From assembly GCA_022410635.1 (NCBI GenBank), contig JAJVDF010000358.1, positions 1,175,489 to 1,239,488 on the forward strand: 64,000 nucleotides of DNA, in the 5' to 3' direction. The position numbers and the translations under genes were made by a program. Below, piece after piece: positions 1 to 12,109 of this stretch. The stretch comes from Tretioscincus oriximinensis (taxonomy: Eukaryota; Chordata; Lepidosauria; Squamata; Gymnophthalmidae). How positions within the stretch are numbered: the first letter of the stretch is position 1; each line of letters begins with the position of its first letter. Under the pieces are notes generated by a model. That model had not been told where the DNA came from and ran no database searches. It worked only from the letters and a program-made list of their open reading frames with translations.

Positions 1-2130
1 GTTGGTTTTGTTGTGTGGGTGTGGGGGGGGTATTAATTTGAAAAGTCTGTTCCAATCCTTTTCCAATTTCTTTTTTGGGGTGACCAGAAACATGACAAAA
101 GTTTAAAAATAATAGCATTAAAAGGAAAAAAAATGAATTATTTATAAAATCTTAAGTCATCATGTAAAATGCATAAAAGTACCATATACAATATACATCA
201 GTTCTTCCAGATTAGTATTGGATAACCAGTCTAAGGCTGTATTCGCAATGCACCTTAAAACAGGCACAGCTGCATACCCAACGTCCACCATCCTGATTGT
301 TTTACCATAAAAAGCAACTCTGAAGTGCTCCTGCTTCCCTCAATGCAAACACCATTCACTTCTGCTACTGAGTCCACGGCCAAATTCCGTTGCCGCTGCT
401 CCTTTTTGCCATTTGTGTTAGTTGTACTCCAACTACGGAGTTCTCAGTAGCCTCTCTCATGTATGCGGGCACTCCCGTCTCAGACTTGCACTGAGCCGTG
501 ACATTACGGGAGCCTCGGCCTATTAGGGAAAAGGGCGTTATTGGACTGGCTGGCTGTGGATGTAACATGTTCTGCCAGTTTCTCCTGACCCCGAGGGTGG
601 GGGGGGCATGTGTTTGGGAAACAACACATGAGCTCTCCCTTTCTCCACTCCCGGGGACCATTGAGCTGCTCTCCGCCATAATACATGAACCTATCCACTC
701 AGGCCACGTCTTGGCCAGATGGGAATTGCTCTGTGCAGTTGTTTTCTTGTCCTTTTGTTTGTGTTATTGGTTTTTGCTTTCTACTAACACAGGGCACACC
801 AGAAAACATGGGTGCTGAGATATGGTTTTTGCCATAATTATAGATTGTTTTGTAGATCGGACATCCCTTATTTCTGGGATTCAGTCACACTGATCTCACA
901 AAACAGAAATATTTTAGATGCGCATACTACACCTTAGTCACTCATCAAACTAAGGCTGCGTCCCCATGAATAATTTTACCATTATGGCTACATCAGACTG
1001 AATTCACTTTACGAGTTCATGCCGGTTCAGCAATCCAATCGCTAAAAAAGCCCGTGGTCCTGGTTTTTCTGATAGCTGCATTTTTATGCCTTCATTTTGG
1101 ACTACAGTCTAAATCCACCAAAAAAGCCTTCATAGGACCTTCCACTGTGGGAAAATGGTAAATCTCAGGAAACTTTGAATCTCGCTGTAAAAGTTCATCG
1201 GCTCTTGGTTCTCAGAGAATACTGAGAATTGTAGAAAAACAAAGGCAGCAATGACTTATGGGACATGCCATGGGCTGAGAATATAAAGAAATGTAATGAG
1301 AAAACAGGAAACAACATGGAATATTGAAGGTGAGTGGGGAGGCTGTTGCAAATGGATTATTCCGGAATACAGTAAATTCTGGAATAAAACAGAATGCGGG
1401 AAAGTGGCCTGATCAGCCATTTTATATGTCAATGGTTTTCCTCTGGCCATGAATCTAGTGATGTCCCACTCTATGTCATGGCGACTTCAAGAGCAAAAGC
1501 TTTCTGCACCCAGGTCTGTGCCTCCTGTCCTTTCCTATTTATTACAGGAGGCCAGTTGCCATGGCTTTGCCTTGTGAGTCAGCATCTGGCGAGGTGACTG
1601 ATTCACCNCTCTGTGAGGTTGTTTAAAGACGTTTTGCTTCTTTTGGCAAATTACTTTCCCAGAGTTCAGTAAGGAGAAGAAATGGCTTTTATTTGTGCTA
1701 CAAAAATGCCCTAGGTCATAAGTAACAGGTAGGGCACGGCGATTTGCTGTGAGCCTTTGCTTTCATGAATCTTCTGCAAATCACTGTTTGATATTATATG
1801 GGTAACATTGACCATCTGCATTAGGCCATGGACGGATTTACCAACGTTATAGTTCAACTCCTCCCATTAAGCCCCAGAATTGCTAGTCACTACAGTTTAT
1901 TTATTTATTGGTTATTGGGAAAAGTTCAGAGAATCTTCTTTTATGCAGGAAATAGCCATGTTTAGTCTGGGTCCAGAAAATCTAGTAAGGGAGTTTTATA
2001 GAACCCGAGGCTAAAAAGAAAAAGGTAGGCAGCAGGAGCTTTGATAGAAAAGTCTACTAGTTCAGATGTTAGGAAACAGCTACCTAGGGATAGACTATAT
2101 AAATCAAAATCTAACAGCACTCAATTTGGC
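1..2130. other. PIK3R3 intron (inferred), nothing recognised
   Basis: Left of the BH exon and presumably intronic. 360-760 is somewhat GC-rich with an open frame on both strands but no recognisable protein. No exon with good splice sites resembling p85 was seen. Confidence 0.4.
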
Positions 2131-2134
2131 ATAT

Positions 2135-2250
2135 ATAATCTGTCTCTAGTCAACAGTTCCCTAGTATCAGAAGCAGCAGACTTGTCTATGAAAGCTCACG
2201 CTACCTACCTTTTTCTCATTAAGTCTTTTAATTCGGTGCCCCTTTTACTT
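2135..2250. repeat. Fragment with the gaagaagtagac motif
   Basis: cagaagcagcagacttgtct then aaagctcacgctacctacc, a diverged piece of the family at 21.9 kb. Similar pieces at 9585-9665, 34075-34165 and 38185-38345. Confidence 0.5.
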
Positions 2251-2344
2251 TTCATGGTTTGGTTGATGCTTAACTTAAAAAATAAACCTTGATAGTTCCT
2301 AAGTTTGTAATTCCATCACAACCTTGTAGTATGAAGAATATAAG

Positions 2345-2990
2345 AACTTAAGTTAACCTACTAGGAAGGATCTCTTGATACTGCCTCCCGGATAGAGCAA
2401 CAGACAGTATTCCTGAAATACCATTTGCAGGGAGTTGAGAACAGGTGCAGATTTTGCCTATTTCTGTTTCAGACTGTGCAGATGCAATTGGTGTGTCACT
2501 GTGTGAGGGAGTTATGTGTTATGAAGTCAGGCTGCAACATCTGGGTCTCTTCAGCCGCGAAAAACAACATTTCAGAGGTGATTTGATTGAAGNGCACAAA
2601 ATCATGCATGGGATGCAGAAAAGTGAGAACAAAGGAAAGTATTTTTTCACCCAGAGGGTCATCGGCCTGTGGAATTTACTTCCTGAAGAGGTGGTGGCAG
2701 CTACCAGCTTGGATAGCTTCAAGACAGGACTACACAGGTTTATGGACACCAAGGGTATAAACGGGTATTAGGATGGATGTCTGGATGTTGCCTCCGGGAT
2801 GGAGCAACAGGCAGGACTCCTGAAATACCATTTGCAGGGAGTCATAAACAAGTGCCTATTTTGCCTTCTTCTATTAGGAACTGCCCTGGTGCATCTAGTG
2901 GGCCCCTGTGTGGGACAGAATGTTGGACTAGACGGGTACTGGCCCGATTCAGTATGGCTCTTCCTATGTTCTTATGTAACTAGATGGGCC
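2345..2990 (+). mobile_element. Two tandem CR1 3' ends
   Basis: 2345-2515 is a CR1 3' UTR fragment (ATACCATTTGCAGGGAGT). At 2516 a second copy starts inside ORF2 (RLQHLGLFSREKQHFRGDLIE, RVIGLWNLLPEEVV, SLDSFKTGLHRFMDTKGING) and runs through its 3' UTR to tcttatgtaac near 2983. Both are in the same orientation. Confidence 0.85.
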
Positions 2991-2994
2991 CCAG

Positions 2995-4015
2995 CCTGAT
3001 TCGGCAGAGCTCCTCTTACATTCTTAAGTAATCCCTTTGCCCCCTGAAGTACATGGAGGTGTCTCCGTTTATTCTGAAACAACAACTGTTTCACATTTAT
3101 AAAACATACCCATCTGGCTTGGAGCTTTCTGAGATATCTGGGCTGCCATACAAGCAACACTGTGGGCTTTTAGGCCTACAGATGACGCGGGATCTGTTCT
3201 CCATTTGAACGTGAGGAGCTTTTACTGCTGCTTCTGTGTACCTTGTCAGACAATGCTGCACCTTGGGACTCGGGTTCTTGGTCCTGTGGAGGCTCGGTGA
3301 GCTCATGTTTCTTTATATAGATATCCTGTCAGAGCCTTCTCCATAGCAACACGTCCTGGCGTGACAGCCTCAGGGCTTGTGCTGCCAGAGAGCCTGGCTG
3401 TTTGAGCCTGACACCACAGCCTCCCCATCATTACAAACAGTATCCGCTCAAAGGCAACAGAGCGGAGACAGAACCGATATGAGGAGCGTGAATCAGCAGG
3501 GTACTTGGAAGCATCACCTGGCCTATTTTACATGTGGAATATCAAGGGACTATTTCTCGATGTTTGAAGCTGTACTGCCATCTTGTGGCCACGTGGTTAA
3601 CGTGACAACTAAAAATGTTGCAGGGAATTTTATCTTTCATTTTCAAAAGGCAAACATCAAACCATACCACCACAAGAAAGGGCTTCCGAATCCAGAGAGG
3701 AATATAGATCAAGAAGCAACAGCTAGAAGTGAACATGGGGACAAGTGGTTGGTTCAAGACTGGGATAGGAGTATGACAAACCTGTTGGGTTTTAGATTAG
3801 CAGAGTAGAACACAGCATCTAGAACAAGTAGGTTCACTTGCTTCTGTTTGGTGCAGTCCAGCTTGTCAAAAAGTTAGTCCTGGCAAAACTTTCATTCTTC
3901 AATTAAAGGCTTTACTTTTGTATAGCAAAATATTTTCCTGCTCCTCAGTATGCCTGTCCAGTGTTAGGGAGCTGCCAGATATTAGACAGGGAGCCCGAAA
4001 TCTGGTGCAGCCCTG
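2995..4015. other. PIK3R3 intron (inferred), nothing recognised
   Basis: A 143-codon plus-strand frame (3377-3808) has no recognisable domain and no flanking gene signals; taken as chance. Confidence 0.4.
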
Positions 4016-4019
4016 AACT

Positions 4020-4150
4020 ATCTTGCACATGCGGGACATACGAAGGATTTTTATGAGACCACTTCCTGTGCACAACAGGAAGTGGTGTCAAAGGTTACAT
4101 CACTTCCTGATGTATACAGGAAGTGATGTCACTCGGAGTGTCATTGCCTG
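4020..4150. repeat. CRE/ETS-like palindromic repeat, copy 1
   Basis: Two perfect palindromes: CCACTTCCTGT with loop gcaca (4059-4085) and ACATCACTTCCTG with loop atgtata (4097-4129). They present GGAAGTGATGTCA-type sites. Confidence 0.7.
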
Positions 4151-4734
4151 AATCTCGATGATTCTCATACCGCTTCCAACTCTGTGCTTGCAAAACCATA
4201 AACAAGCAAATAGAGGGAGAGCACACTATATCGGTAACTATCACATGATTCAGCATTTACCAATACAGCTGGCAAACCAATCACCTTAAAGGTTAAACTG
4301 AATCACCTGACTAACTGTAAAAGCTAGTAAAATGTAACACATGGCAATAAACATGCAAAGCCAGTTTTTCAACAAAATCCTGACAAAATATTTATACTGT
4401 CAGGCATATGATGCTGAATGAACTGAAAGCTGGAATTAAAATTGTAGGAAGAAAGATCAGCAACCACAGATATGTAAAAAAAAATATGATAACAGAAAAT
4501 GAAAAAGAAATACGAGGCTCTTGATGAGAGTGGAAGAGGTGAACACACAAGTTGTCTTAAGAAGAAACCCCGCCCCAAATTTTAAGATCATGGAATCTAG
4601 TTCTTCCTTGCAGACATGGGGAAGAAAAATAGCAGCAGAGCCAGGTTTTATTATTTATTTTATATATATATTTGGGGGGGCTCAAAGATCTCAACAGATG
4701 GCGTTTGCAGCCATGAAATTAAAAAGACGTCACT

Positions 4735-4965
4735 TGGGAGAAAAACTGCGGTTTTTATAGCCCGCTTTGCTCAACCCAAAGGGAATCCAAGTAGCTTACG
4801 TGACCTTCTGGTCTTCACTTCACAACAGACATCTTGTGAAGTAAGCAGGGCTGAGAGAGTTCTAACTATTAGTGGGCTAAGGTCATCTAGCTAGCTTCGT
4901 GGAGGAATGCAGAAACAAACTTGGAGACTTCCAGATAAGAGTCCCACACTTTAACCACAAGACGA
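4735..4965 (-). repeat. Squamate SINE related to the Sauria family
   Basis: Left end resembles the SINE 3' terminus (ttttatagcccgctttgctc), then cttcacaacagacatcttgt and a head-like caagacgag end with gagacttccagataagagtc. Confidence 0.65.
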
Positions 4966-5658
4966 GATTGCCTTTCCTAAAAAGCAGAGAATCTCTTTGC
5001 CAGCAAGATTTGTATAGTCAAAGCTATGATATTCCCAGTAACTGTGCATGGTGAAAGCGGTTCCCATTGGATTAAGTGGAAAACGAGCGCATCCAGTACA
5101 CAGCCACCCAGCTCCCACATCCATTTTTCCCTCTAGTGGAAACTCTCATGTCTGCATCCTATCTGTAATCCACATTTTCTAGTCTAGAATGCTCCTAGAC
5201 GATGGGTAGATTGCCGTGTCAATTATTCTACTTTAGAACGGTTTCTAAATCACTTCACAATTTATTTATTTATTTGCTTCCTGTGATCCAAATGAGATCT
5301 GTGTTCAAATAGATCAAATGGGGCCTATTTTCTTGTTCTCACACAACTGTCGTAGAACAAAAACTGTTTCCCTCTTGTTCTTTTGCTCAGGTTCTGGCCA
5401 GAGGCCATTCAAAGCATTTTGGAATTGTCACATCCTGTAGCCTTTGCCACCAATCAATATGTGCCCTTCATTTGGATTTTTTTGTCAGTTTACTCCACAA
5501 CAAATTGTCCTTTGAAACTGAGTAAAACTGAGGCTAGGATTTAGGATTCACCACGCACGTGGGTCAATCAGTGTCAGCATCGTCCGGTCAATAGGTCAGA
5601 TGAGTGAATAAAGACTTCAGAAATGTTGGACAAGATCTGATTTGCAGCCACATCTTAC

Positions 5659-5736
5659 CTGTGAGCAGTATCTGCTTGAATTGTGGGTCACAAAGTGCGT
5701 CTGGAGGCGAACGATAAAGAGTTTCATCATCTAAGC
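5659..5736 (-). CDS. PIK3R3: PI3K regulatory subunit, internal exon of the BH (RhoGAP-like) domain
   Basis: This 78-base exon is flanked by a consensus acceptor (ttaacag|GC) and donor (ACAG|gtaag) on the minus strand and is phase 1 at both ends. It encodes 25 full codons with shared ends, beginning LDDETLYRSPPD and ending FKQILLT. This matches the p85 BH-domain segment GLECSTLYR...LRQLLDC in length, in the GL/TLYR start and in the Q-x-LL end. The BH domain of p85 is a RhoGAP fold implicated in Rac/Cdc42 and PTEN binding. The exon lies about 22 kb downstream of the SH3 exon, and both have phase-1 junctions, so they are compatible in frame. A linking exon normally sits between them in p85 genes, and I did not find it. 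The remaining BH, SH2 and inter-SH2 exons are not visible and should lie left of position 1. Confidence 0.83.
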
Positions 5737-6230
5737 CTGTTAATACAACACGAGAATATCAAAGTGTGAGAAAACTCTCACCATGTTCTAGGGAAACAAA
5801 TGTTTAGTACACTGTTGGCCTTGAAGAGTTCACAAGCAATAAATAATTCTTGTACTTGTCCATTTTGCAGCATTGAATCTACTAGAACACTGACAAAAAG
5901 AATCAAATGTTTTATTCTAGTGCATGGAATGTATGTTCTCAATATACATGCATAGATTTAGAATCTTTTATGTATACTAATAATGCTTCTTTAGAGTCAA
6001 TATTGCTTTATTTTCTGAATTTCGCTGCCACACCTAGGATGAACTGAATGATGTAATTCTCTCTGATCTCAGGAAGGAGTAGCTGTGTAATTGCTTTTGG
6101 CAGATAGAAGAAACCCATGCCAAGGAAAGTTATACTAAGTGGTCATAATTATATTATGGATAACATAATTGGTCTGGCCTACCTTTTGACCTTAGAAGAA
6201 GCACATTTTCACATGCCGCACAGATGTGAT

Positions 6231-6905
6231 TTTTTTTATTATTATTTTTTATTGCTTTTAACAAAAAACAGAGAAAACAAAAACAAACATTACATAATAA
6301 ATAATGAATAAACCCCCCACCCCTACCTCCCCCTCCCTCGGATCTATATAGGTTACAACATCAGCCTTTGGTCCAATAGCATCATAATAGTATTTGTCAA
6401 AAGTTCATTTCTGTTATTCTCAATACCAAATTTTATCAGGTGATACCAGTTATTTGCCCATGTTGATCGGAATCTTATGCCCATCCGGGTTAATCGATGT
6501 TCTCTAAGTTTATCATAAGTCATAAATTCTGCCAGATATTCATACCAACTGGTTATCGTCCATTTTGAAGTGTCTTTCCATCCTTTTGCAATCGTCAGTT
6601 GGTATGCCCAGATCATATTTTTTAGAAGATATTGAACATCAGAAGGTATTGTGGAATCCAGCAGTGACATTATGCATGTTTTTGTCATCCTTCTAATGTT
6701 CAGCTCTAATATTTCAGATATTTCTACAGATATTTCATGCCAATATTGTCGCACTTCATTACAGCCGTACCACATATGCATAGATGTGAATGCAGGAACA
6801 AGCATCATAACAAACACCAATTGGAGTCTATATAGATAAAAGGCAGCAGGTAAGGCTGGAGACCCAGACAACCTGTAAATTGGGATATTGGTGTCTGACA
6901 CTTTG
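6231..6905 (-). mobile_element. L1 LINE, 5'-truncated, ORF2 C-terminus and 3' UTR
   Basis: Read on the minus strand, a 182-codon open frame (6353-6901) has the end of L1 ORF2, including HMWYGCNEVRQYWHEI and GWKDTSKWTITSWYEYLAEF. It is followed by a short 3' UTR and an A-rich tail (T-run near 6231 on the plus strand). Intact over this stretch, so relatively young. Confidence 0.85.
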
Positions 6906-6954
6906 ACCTCAGCCCAGACTAGCTAGAAGGTACCACAGATCATGGCCAAAGGGT

Positions 6955-7140
6955 GCACTTATTTATTTATTTATACCCCGCCCGATACCCAAAGGTCTCA
7001 GGACGGCAAACAGCAAATACAACAATACAAAATTCATATTAAAAACAGCATAATACAATATCTAAATGTCAGAAGAGAAACAACATTCCTTTAGCCAAAG
7101 GCCAGGTTGAAGAGGTATGTTCTTAACATCATTATTAGGG
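6955..7140 (-). repeat. LINE/SINE 3'-end-like repeat with (ATAA)n tail
   Basis: tatttatttatttatacccc then gatacccaaaggtctcagga, the same 3' terminus used by the Sauria SINEs, attached to a different body (aggccaggttgaagaggta). Other copies at 19876-20060, 40574-41225 (split), 47338-47880 and 55980-56120. Confidence 0.65.
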
Positions 7141-7465
7141 ATTGCCAACTGGAAGGACGATGCAAGATTTTATGTATCACTTCTGCTAAAAGCTCCTATT
7201 TTTAGTTAACCAAATCCATCTTCCTTCTTATTAGTCAAAGCTATATTATAACCAACACGTTGCCAGAAATAAAATGTCCTCCATCCAGCCCGTGCCTGAT
7301 CATTGCCTCAAAGCCAAATGAGCCTCCAGCTATGGTTAGTTGATTGGGCACCTGTAGGACACATGAAAGAAAAGACTTTGTACAAGAAGCTTTTATAGAC
7401 AAGTCTACTGCTCGTCTGTTTCTCTACTTCAAGACCTTGCGTCTGAAGAAGTAGAACACCAGAGG

Positions 7466-8580
7466 AATTGAACGGGATAGAGATAACAAGGGAGGAGGTC
7501 CTTGCTAGCCTAAATAAGCTGAACATTTATAAATCCCCAGGGCCAGACGGCATTCACCCAAGAATTCTTAAAGAACTCAAATGCGAAATTGCCGAACTTC
7601 TAACCAAAATATTTAATCTTTCCTTAAGATCAGGCATAGTACCAATAGATTGGAAGGTAGCTAATGTAACACCAATCTTCAAAAAAGGATCCCGGGGTGA
7701 TCCCGGAAATTATAGACCAATCAGTTTNNNNNNNNNNNNNNNNNNNNNNNNNNNNNNNNNNNNNNNNNNNNNNNNNNNNNNNNNNNNNNNNNNNNNNNNN
7801 NNNNNNNNNNNNNNNNNNNNNNNNNNNNNNNNNNNNNNNNNNNNNNNNNNNNNNNNNNNNNNNNNNNNNNNNNNNNNNNNNNNNNNNNNNNNNNNNNNNN
7901 NNNNNNNNNNNNNNNNNNNNNNNNNNNNNNNNNNNNNNNNNNNNNNNNNNNNNNNNNNNNNNNNNNNNNNNNNNNNNNNNNNNNNNNNNNNNNNNNNNNN
8001 NNNNNNNNNNNNNNNNNNNNNNNNNNNNNNNNNNNNNNNNNNNNNNNNNNNNNNNNNNNNNNNNNNNNNNNNNNNNNNNNNNNNNNNNNNNNNNNNNNNN
8101 NNNNNNNNNNNNNNNNNNNNNNNNNNNNNNNNNNNNNNNNNNNNNNNNNNNNNNNNNNNNNNNNNNNNNNNNNNNNNNNNNNNNNNNNNNNNNNNNNNNN
8201 NNNNNNNNNNNNNNNNNNNNNNNNNNNNNNNNNNNNNNNNNNNNNNNNNNNNNNNNNNNNNNNNNNNNNNNNNNNNNNNNNNNNNNNNNNNNCTTGGATA
8301 GTTTCAAGACAGGACTAGACAGGTTTATGGACACTAAGGGTATAAATGGATACTAAGATAGTTGTCTGGATGTAGCCTCCGGGATGGAGCAACAGGCAGG
8401 ACTTTTGAAATACCATTTGCAGGGAGTCACGAACAGGAGCAGCATATTTTGCTTTCCTCTGTTCGGACTGCCCAGGTGCATCTGGTGGGCCTCTGTGTGA
8501 CACAGGATGCTGGACTCGATGGGCTGTGGCCTGATCCAGTATGGCTCTTCTTATGTTCTTATGTTCTTATGTTCTTACAA
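7466..8580 (+). mobile_element. CR1 LINE with reverse transcriptase fragment (gapped)
   Basis: 7468-7727 is open and encodes a CR1 reverse transcriptase segment with KSPGPDGIHPRILKE, VTPIFKKGS and GDPGNYRPIS. After the gap come LDSFKTGLDRFMDTKGINGY, the 3' UTR and four tandem 8-mers of the form ttcttatg (8550-8577), the usual CR1 terminus. Confidence 0.92.
7728..8292. other. Assembly gap (565 N)
   Basis: Run of N inside a CR1 element; the RT part lies to the left and the CR1 C-terminus to the right, so the missing sequence is probably CR1. Confidence 0.99.
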
Positions 8581-8864
8581 AGGCTCATGCTGCCTTCCTT
8601 TTTCTTGCTAAGCTGATTAACAGTTTAGGATGCAGAACAACAAAAAGGATAAAATCCAGTAGCAATCCTTGTCCCAAGAAGACTTTATTACCTTCTTTTT
8701 CCAAAGCTCCAACAAGCCTCCGAACAATCAGCAGTGCACGTTCAGGGCAATTTAACTGATCGACGAATTCCCCCTGTGCAGCAATTCCTATCAAGAATAC
8801 AGAAACACAACAGGAATAATTTAGTTGAGATGTTTCTTGTGCCAGCAGAGTAACATCAGCAGGG

Positions 8865-9084
8865 GCCAGTTTAGTATAATGGTTAGAGCGTTGGACTCCT
8901 CTGGTAGTCTGCCGGTTTGAATCCATACCCCCCATGAAGCCAGCTGGGTCAACATGGGCCAACGACAGTTCTTTAGAACTCTCTCAGCTCCGCCTACTTC
9001 ACAGGGTGTCTGTTGTGAAAAGAGCAACAAAAACTATATGTGTTGCCCTTTGTGAAAGAGGCATTATAAATAAATTTTGTTATT
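8865..9084 (+). repeat. Sauria-type tRNA SINE
   Basis: Head gccagtttagtataatggtt with box B-like ggtttgaatcc, then agccagctgggtcaacatgg, acagggtgtctgttgtg and a tail in ataaataaattttg. Characteristic of squamates. Confidence 0.85.
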
Positions 9085-9089
9085 AACAA

Positions 9090-10085
9090 GAAAACAAGTT
9101 CCAATGGGCTCCCATTTACTTATGGCTGAAAATAATAAAATTGTTCTCTTAAGACCACAGTCACATTTTTACTCGTATCTAGCAGAGGGGTCTCATAGTA
9201 CATTGGACGCTAACACAAAAATGGTAGTCAGCGTGAGCATTTGTAGATAAGTATTCTTCTTCAGATGCTAGGGACCAACTGCTTAAGAACAGACAATACA
9301 TAACAAACTGGTACCTGGAAATAACAACAGACATATAAATATGCATAAGGGAGATTAGTCAGGACAAATACAGGACAAGTTAAGTAACAAATCCTTCTGA
9401 GTGCAAGGAAGTACCTGGGAGAAAGAAGTGTCAATAGGTAAATAAATGCAGAAAAGTGGAGATGTATCCCCAGAAGGGTTTACTACTGTACTTAAACTTT
9501 ACTTGGCCTGACTTATCGCCCACATCTATATTTACATTTGTGTTATTTCCAGCTAGCAGTTTGATATATATTGTTTGTTCCTAGCATCTGAAGAAGTAGA
9601 TTTGTCAGTGAAAGGTCCATGCTGCCTACCGTTTTCTTGAAAGTCTCTAAGGTATTACAGGACCCCATTGTCAGATATTCTGGACCCAAGTTAATATGAC
9701 TATTTCTTTGAAACCTTTACTTTTACTTAATCTTCCGTTCATCTACAGTCCTGAAGAATAGGCTTGATCTTTTTTCATTTATTGAACCTGTTTCTTGGGA
9801 ACTAAAAATGTTTTAAAGATGGTTTAAAGTAAAAGTGTGACCACAATCTAACAGCTATATATGCATGAATTCAGGCTGAAAATTTGGATTCTTTATTAAT
9901 ACACTTTTTTGTATTTCAGTAAGTACTTTAGCTTTGCATTCTCAACATGACATCCCTTTGGAAACCCTACTCACAGAACAGTACTAACACATCACTCCCA
10001 GATAACCCCTGAGACTATTTCTGTCTTTTGAAAATCACACATCTAGGTACTTTTTAGAAAAAACTGCAACAATAATAATGAAAAC
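9090..10085. other. PIK3R3 intron (inferred), mostly unassigned
   Basis: Only a diverged gaagaagtagat-family piece near 9240-9300 and 9585-9665 is recognised. Confidence 0.4.
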
Positions 10086-10089
10086 GACT

Positions 10090-10630
10090 ATAATGTGTAA
10101 CACAGAAAAATGTTTCTTTGGATCAACAAATAAATAAGGATCAACCAGAAATAAGGAATGAAAAAGACCGGTATTTAACTGATAAATTAATCCTCGCTGC
10201 CCATATGACTAGAGTAAGGGGTTGGAAAGACCATACAAGATGGACTACTGATAATTGGCTAAGATATGTGTTTGAATTCATGAAATTTGATATAATAAGA
10301 GAAAGAAGATTGTATACCTTGGGACAAAAAACAAATCTTTATATAAAGGACTATTGGAGAAAGATACTTAATTATAAAGATAATTGGGAACAGGATCAAT
10401 ATGGAACACGGTTTGTAAAGAAGACAAATGCTTGACAAATGGTTGTAATTTTATGATAAGAATCAAGATCGAGGGAGTTTGGGGGGGAAGGATGGTGATG
10501 GTTTGTATTGTATGTAATGTATTTTCATTTGTATTTTTCATTTCGTTTGCATTTTTGGTTTGTGTAATTTTGTTGGGATTATTTTCTTCTTTGTATAAAT
10601 AATAATAAAATATTTATTTTTTAAAAAATA
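10090..10630 (+). mobile_element. L1 LINE, 5'-truncated, ORF2 C-terminus and 3' UTR
   Basis: A frame from 10118 to 10435 encodes GWKDHTRWTTDNWLRYVFEF, the same ORF2 tail as the copy near 6.4 kb. The 3' UTR ends with AATAATAATAAAAT and an A-rich stretch near 10620. Confidence 0.85.
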
Positions 10631-10639
10631 TATTTTGAG

Positions 10640-11860
10640 TCAACAGCTGTTTTTCTCATTCACCAAAAATCTTTGAAAATAACTAGTTAATTTAAGTAGT
10701 AGGTATTATGCTAATCTCTTCCCAAATTCATACAAATGCTTCAGATTAAAAACACATCCTATGTGTCATAACTTTTATTTATTACTAAAAATGTTAACAA
10801 ATTTACAATTCTAGTATTTGCAAAATTAGTACTCACTGTTTTTAAGGTGTTGTTCTGAATATGTACATTTAATTCAGTTCTGGAGAACAGAACCAAACCA
10901 GCAAAAAACCCATTCTCCCTTAATTCAGTTATTTGGGACTGAAGTTGGATTAAAAGTTTATGTCGGAACCACACATAACTATTGACTTTCCTGGTTATTG
11001 TTGACAAGACTAAAGTTGTGAACAATCCCCATTATAACCTAGAACTGCACACCTTTATCAAGAACTACATAAACATGATCTCTTTTCAATTCTGCTGCTG
11101 CAAAAAAAGCTGAACTAAGTGTGATCTATAGGTCCAAGTATCAGAAACATGTCAATTTGTTTTGGGCAAGACTTGAAAACTGTTGCAACATTAGTGACAG
11201 AGCATAAATCTGGCCACTAGGTGACTGTAGAACCTCGTGTAACAGAGTCACTTTATGAGTTTTGAAAATTTTCTCTAGTTGGCTCCTAACCTGGAATTAC
11301 TGACATCAGAGGTTGTGTGAGGGTACATTACACTTCAAAACCTCAAATGAGCTCATCTTTGCAATAAGTTCACATTACATTGCCTGACAGATGCACAAAA
11401 GTTGCTAAACTCTGGAGCTGCTCAAGAAACTAACAAATTTCTTTTGACATAAGCTTTTATGGCCTGTGACCTATTTCACCAGATGCACAGGCCAGAGAGC
11501 AAAATTTTGGTGTGACTTGCAGCTCATTTTGTTATGTGATAATCTGGAACAATTCTTTGGAAGAAATCTTGCTTGATGAAATTAGGTCAAGTTTAATTGC
11601 GTTTGTTGATATGATTGGCTGCTTTCTTGACAGCAGGACGGAGAGACAGAAATGCTTCTTCTCTTGACACCTCCAAGAAGGATGGCTGGCATGGAGGGAA
11701 AGCCGCCAAATATCTCCTACTTCTGGCCAGAGGAAACCCAGGAAGGAAGTCCTATCTTGGTTGGGCCCAGTGTTGGGCACAACCATTGTAGGTCTCCCAT
11801 CTAAAATATGCAATAGAGGTTTGGATCTTTAATGGGTCTGAAAAAGTGGTTTTCTCCCCA
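10640..11860. other. PIK3R3 intron (inferred), unassigned
   Basis: AT-rich. A minus-strand acceptor-like tract (tctgttctccag) at 10880 is followed by a donor-like GTGAGT, but the 43-base unit between does not resemble p85 and breaks the phase. Confidence 0.35.
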
Positions 11861-11865
11861 GATGG

Positions 11866-11890
11866 TAGTAGCAGTAGTAGTAGTAGTAAT
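11866..11890. repeat. (GTA)n microsatellite
   Basis: gtagtagcagtagtagtagt. Other short tandem repeats: (CAA)n at 12438-12462, (CTA)n/(TAA)n at 17690-17733, (AAT)n at 43374-43389, (GAA)n at 45879-45895. Confidence 0.9.
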
Positions 11891-12109
11891 CTACTCACAC
11901 CAATCAGAAACACAGGGACAGTAATATCTGCCTCCCTACATTACTGATTGGAATGATAGATGCCCGAACCACATTCAAAATGGCGAAGGGATCACAGCAA
12001 ATCTCATGGCAGGGCATCATGACACCGCCTCTGGTCAGCCAGAGCTTCCTTGGTTGGTGCCTCAAGGTAACAGTGAAGATGCCAAGAAGAAGAAAAAGGA
12101 GAGGGAGAG

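Noticed and set aside
3377..3808. 143-codon plus-strand open frame
   Set aside because: No domain, no splice or promoter context, biased residues; chance frame in inferred intron.
8865..9084. tRNA genes at the tRNA-like heads
   Set aside because: Heads are joined to SINE bodies with A-rich tails and repeat several times; they are SINEs, not functional tRNA genes.
10836..10885. Minus-strand unit with good acceptor and donor
   Set aside because: 43 bases do not keep the phase required between the SH3 and BH exons and show no p85 similarity.
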